The notes beneath the pieces were generated by a model. The model was given only the letters and a program-made list of their open reading frames with translations, was not told where the DNA came from and searched no databases. Position numbers and translations under genes: made by a program. A stretch of 64,000 nucleotides of DNA. Source: Strigamia acuminata. Lineage: Eukaryota; Arthropoda; Chilopoda; Geophilomorpha; Linotaeniidae. The stretch covers positions 61,761,369 to 61,825,368 of the forward strand of contig OX442314.1 of assembly GCA_949358305.1 (NCBI GenBank), written 5' to 3'. Below, one piece after another: positions 63,281 to 64,000 of the stretch (its first letter is position 1; every line of letters starts with the position of its first letter).

Positions 63281-63350
63281 AGACAGCAGGATTTGAACCT
63301 GTGTGGAAAGATTTCTAGTTCATGGCCTTAACCACTGGGCCACCACTCAC
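63281..63350 (-). tRNA. tRNA-Ser(AGA)-like pseudogene or SINE head
   Basis: On the minus strand, box A TGGCCCAGTGGTTAAGGCC, an anticodon-loop-like ACTAGAAATC (AGA), and box B GGTTCAAATCC are in tRNA-Ser order. The long variable arm is shortened and the acceptor ends do not pair well, so it is more likely a tRNA-derived SINE or pseudogene than a working gene. The A/T-rich stretch beyond it could be the SINE body. Confidence 0.6.
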
Positions 63351-64000
63351 ACTATTGTTGCCTTCATGCAGGCAGTCATGTTGGTGAACAAAGTTGTGAT
63401 GTCATATGTCATGAGATATCAAATTACTTAAGTTCCAGAGTAAGGTTTGAACAGGCTAATTACCAAGTGTAGTGCTACACCTTTTTACTCAGCCTATTTG
63501 CATGAAAAATGAACTCCCTCAGCCAACAAAGTTCTACTTTGACAATGTCATTGTTACTTAACCCTAGCTTATGGAGCAAAATGCTTTGAAATGGTTAAAG
63601 AACTACTTGTAATTGTTATCTCACATAATTTATTTTAAAATTTTAAAATAGCTTATTAGTGCTTTCCCCTTGTAAGTTATGCGCTGCTGCAAAATTAGAA
63701 GTTCGTATCTTTTAAAGTTTGAACTCGAATATTTGTATTTAGGGGACTCGCCGTATTAACTAATGCGTTTAAATAGTCATTTGATATTTTTAATATACAA
63801 TGACGGTATTGAGTAGGTGTCTGATTGCATTATCTGTAATTGTTTGATATTGCTGCACATGGTGCAAAACGGTTTTGATCAATTGTGAGAATTGTATTGT
63901 ATGGTGGCCCAGAAGGGCCATCGTAATTTGTTCAAAAATAGAAATATTTACACGTGACCCCGGAGGGCCATCGGCCCAAGAGGGCCAAAAAAATGAAAAA
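63351..64000. other. right end spacer, nothing recognised
   Basis: A/T-rich sequence without supported features. The last 100 bp contain repeated GGGCCATCG / GAGGGCCA words (63904-63987). Confidence 0.35.

Overview
The window is animal nuclear DNA, most likely from an arthropod. It carries an interstitial array of TTAGG/TCAGG telomere-type repeats, a PAR/giant-type bZIP gene with a 53-nt intron, THAP-domain exons, and a dense load of Ty3/gypsy, Copia and Crypton transposons. No bacterial, CRISPR or operon features were seen. More than two thirds of the window is transposon-derived and only a few host-like genes are visible.

Layout. 1-4.8 kb: A/T-rich repeats surround a compact two-exon bZIP gene on the minus strand. 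4.8-8.5 kb: an internally deleted Ty3/gypsy element (Gypsy-1, minus). 8.5-9.5 kb: a foldback element, then a two-exon THAP-domain gene carrying a 1-nt deletion, with NRF1- and ZNF143-like sites upstream. 10-15.9 kb: decayed transposon and repeat fragments, including three copies of a dispersed repeat (family R). 15.9-33.2 kb: Gypsy-2, a complete minus-strand Ty3/gypsy element with 623-bp LTRs, a GTTG target duplication, gag, pol and a third ORF. A complete Copia element (553-bp LTRs, AAAAC duplication) is nested 6 bp beyond the ORF3 stop. 34.5 kb: the telomere-like array. 36-46.5 kb: two paralogous copies of a segment holding repeat B, a Crypton tyrosine-recombinase gene and repeat C, with two small unidentified paralogous genes between them. 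46.5-60.8 kb: Gypsy-3, a 14.3-kb plus-strand Ty3/gypsy element with 1,750-bp LTRs, an AACA duplication, gag, a pol broken by one in-frame stop, and a large ORF3. 61.3-63.0 kb: an inverted, older solo LTR of the Gypsy-3 family. 63.2 kb: a foldback and a tRNA-Ser-like SINE or pseudogene.

How the parts work together. In Gypsy-2 and Gypsy-3, gag supplies capsid and nucleocapsid. Pol lies in the -1 frame and should be made by frameshifting; Gypsy-3 has a canonical A AAA AAC heptamer, a 7-nt spacer and a stem-loop. Both elements then carry a non-envelope ORF3 downstream of pol. The two ORF3 proteins share a CPxCxGxG(Y/W)...CxNC zinc-binding motif and a basic YRA...KD segment, in opposite order, and have no visible signal peptide or membrane anchor. 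This shared accessory ORF is the best candidate here for an undescribed system. Undisturbed paralogous target sites inside the same window date the insertions relative to their hosts: Copia is younger than Gypsy-2, and Gypsy-3 and the solo LTR are younger than the segment duplication.
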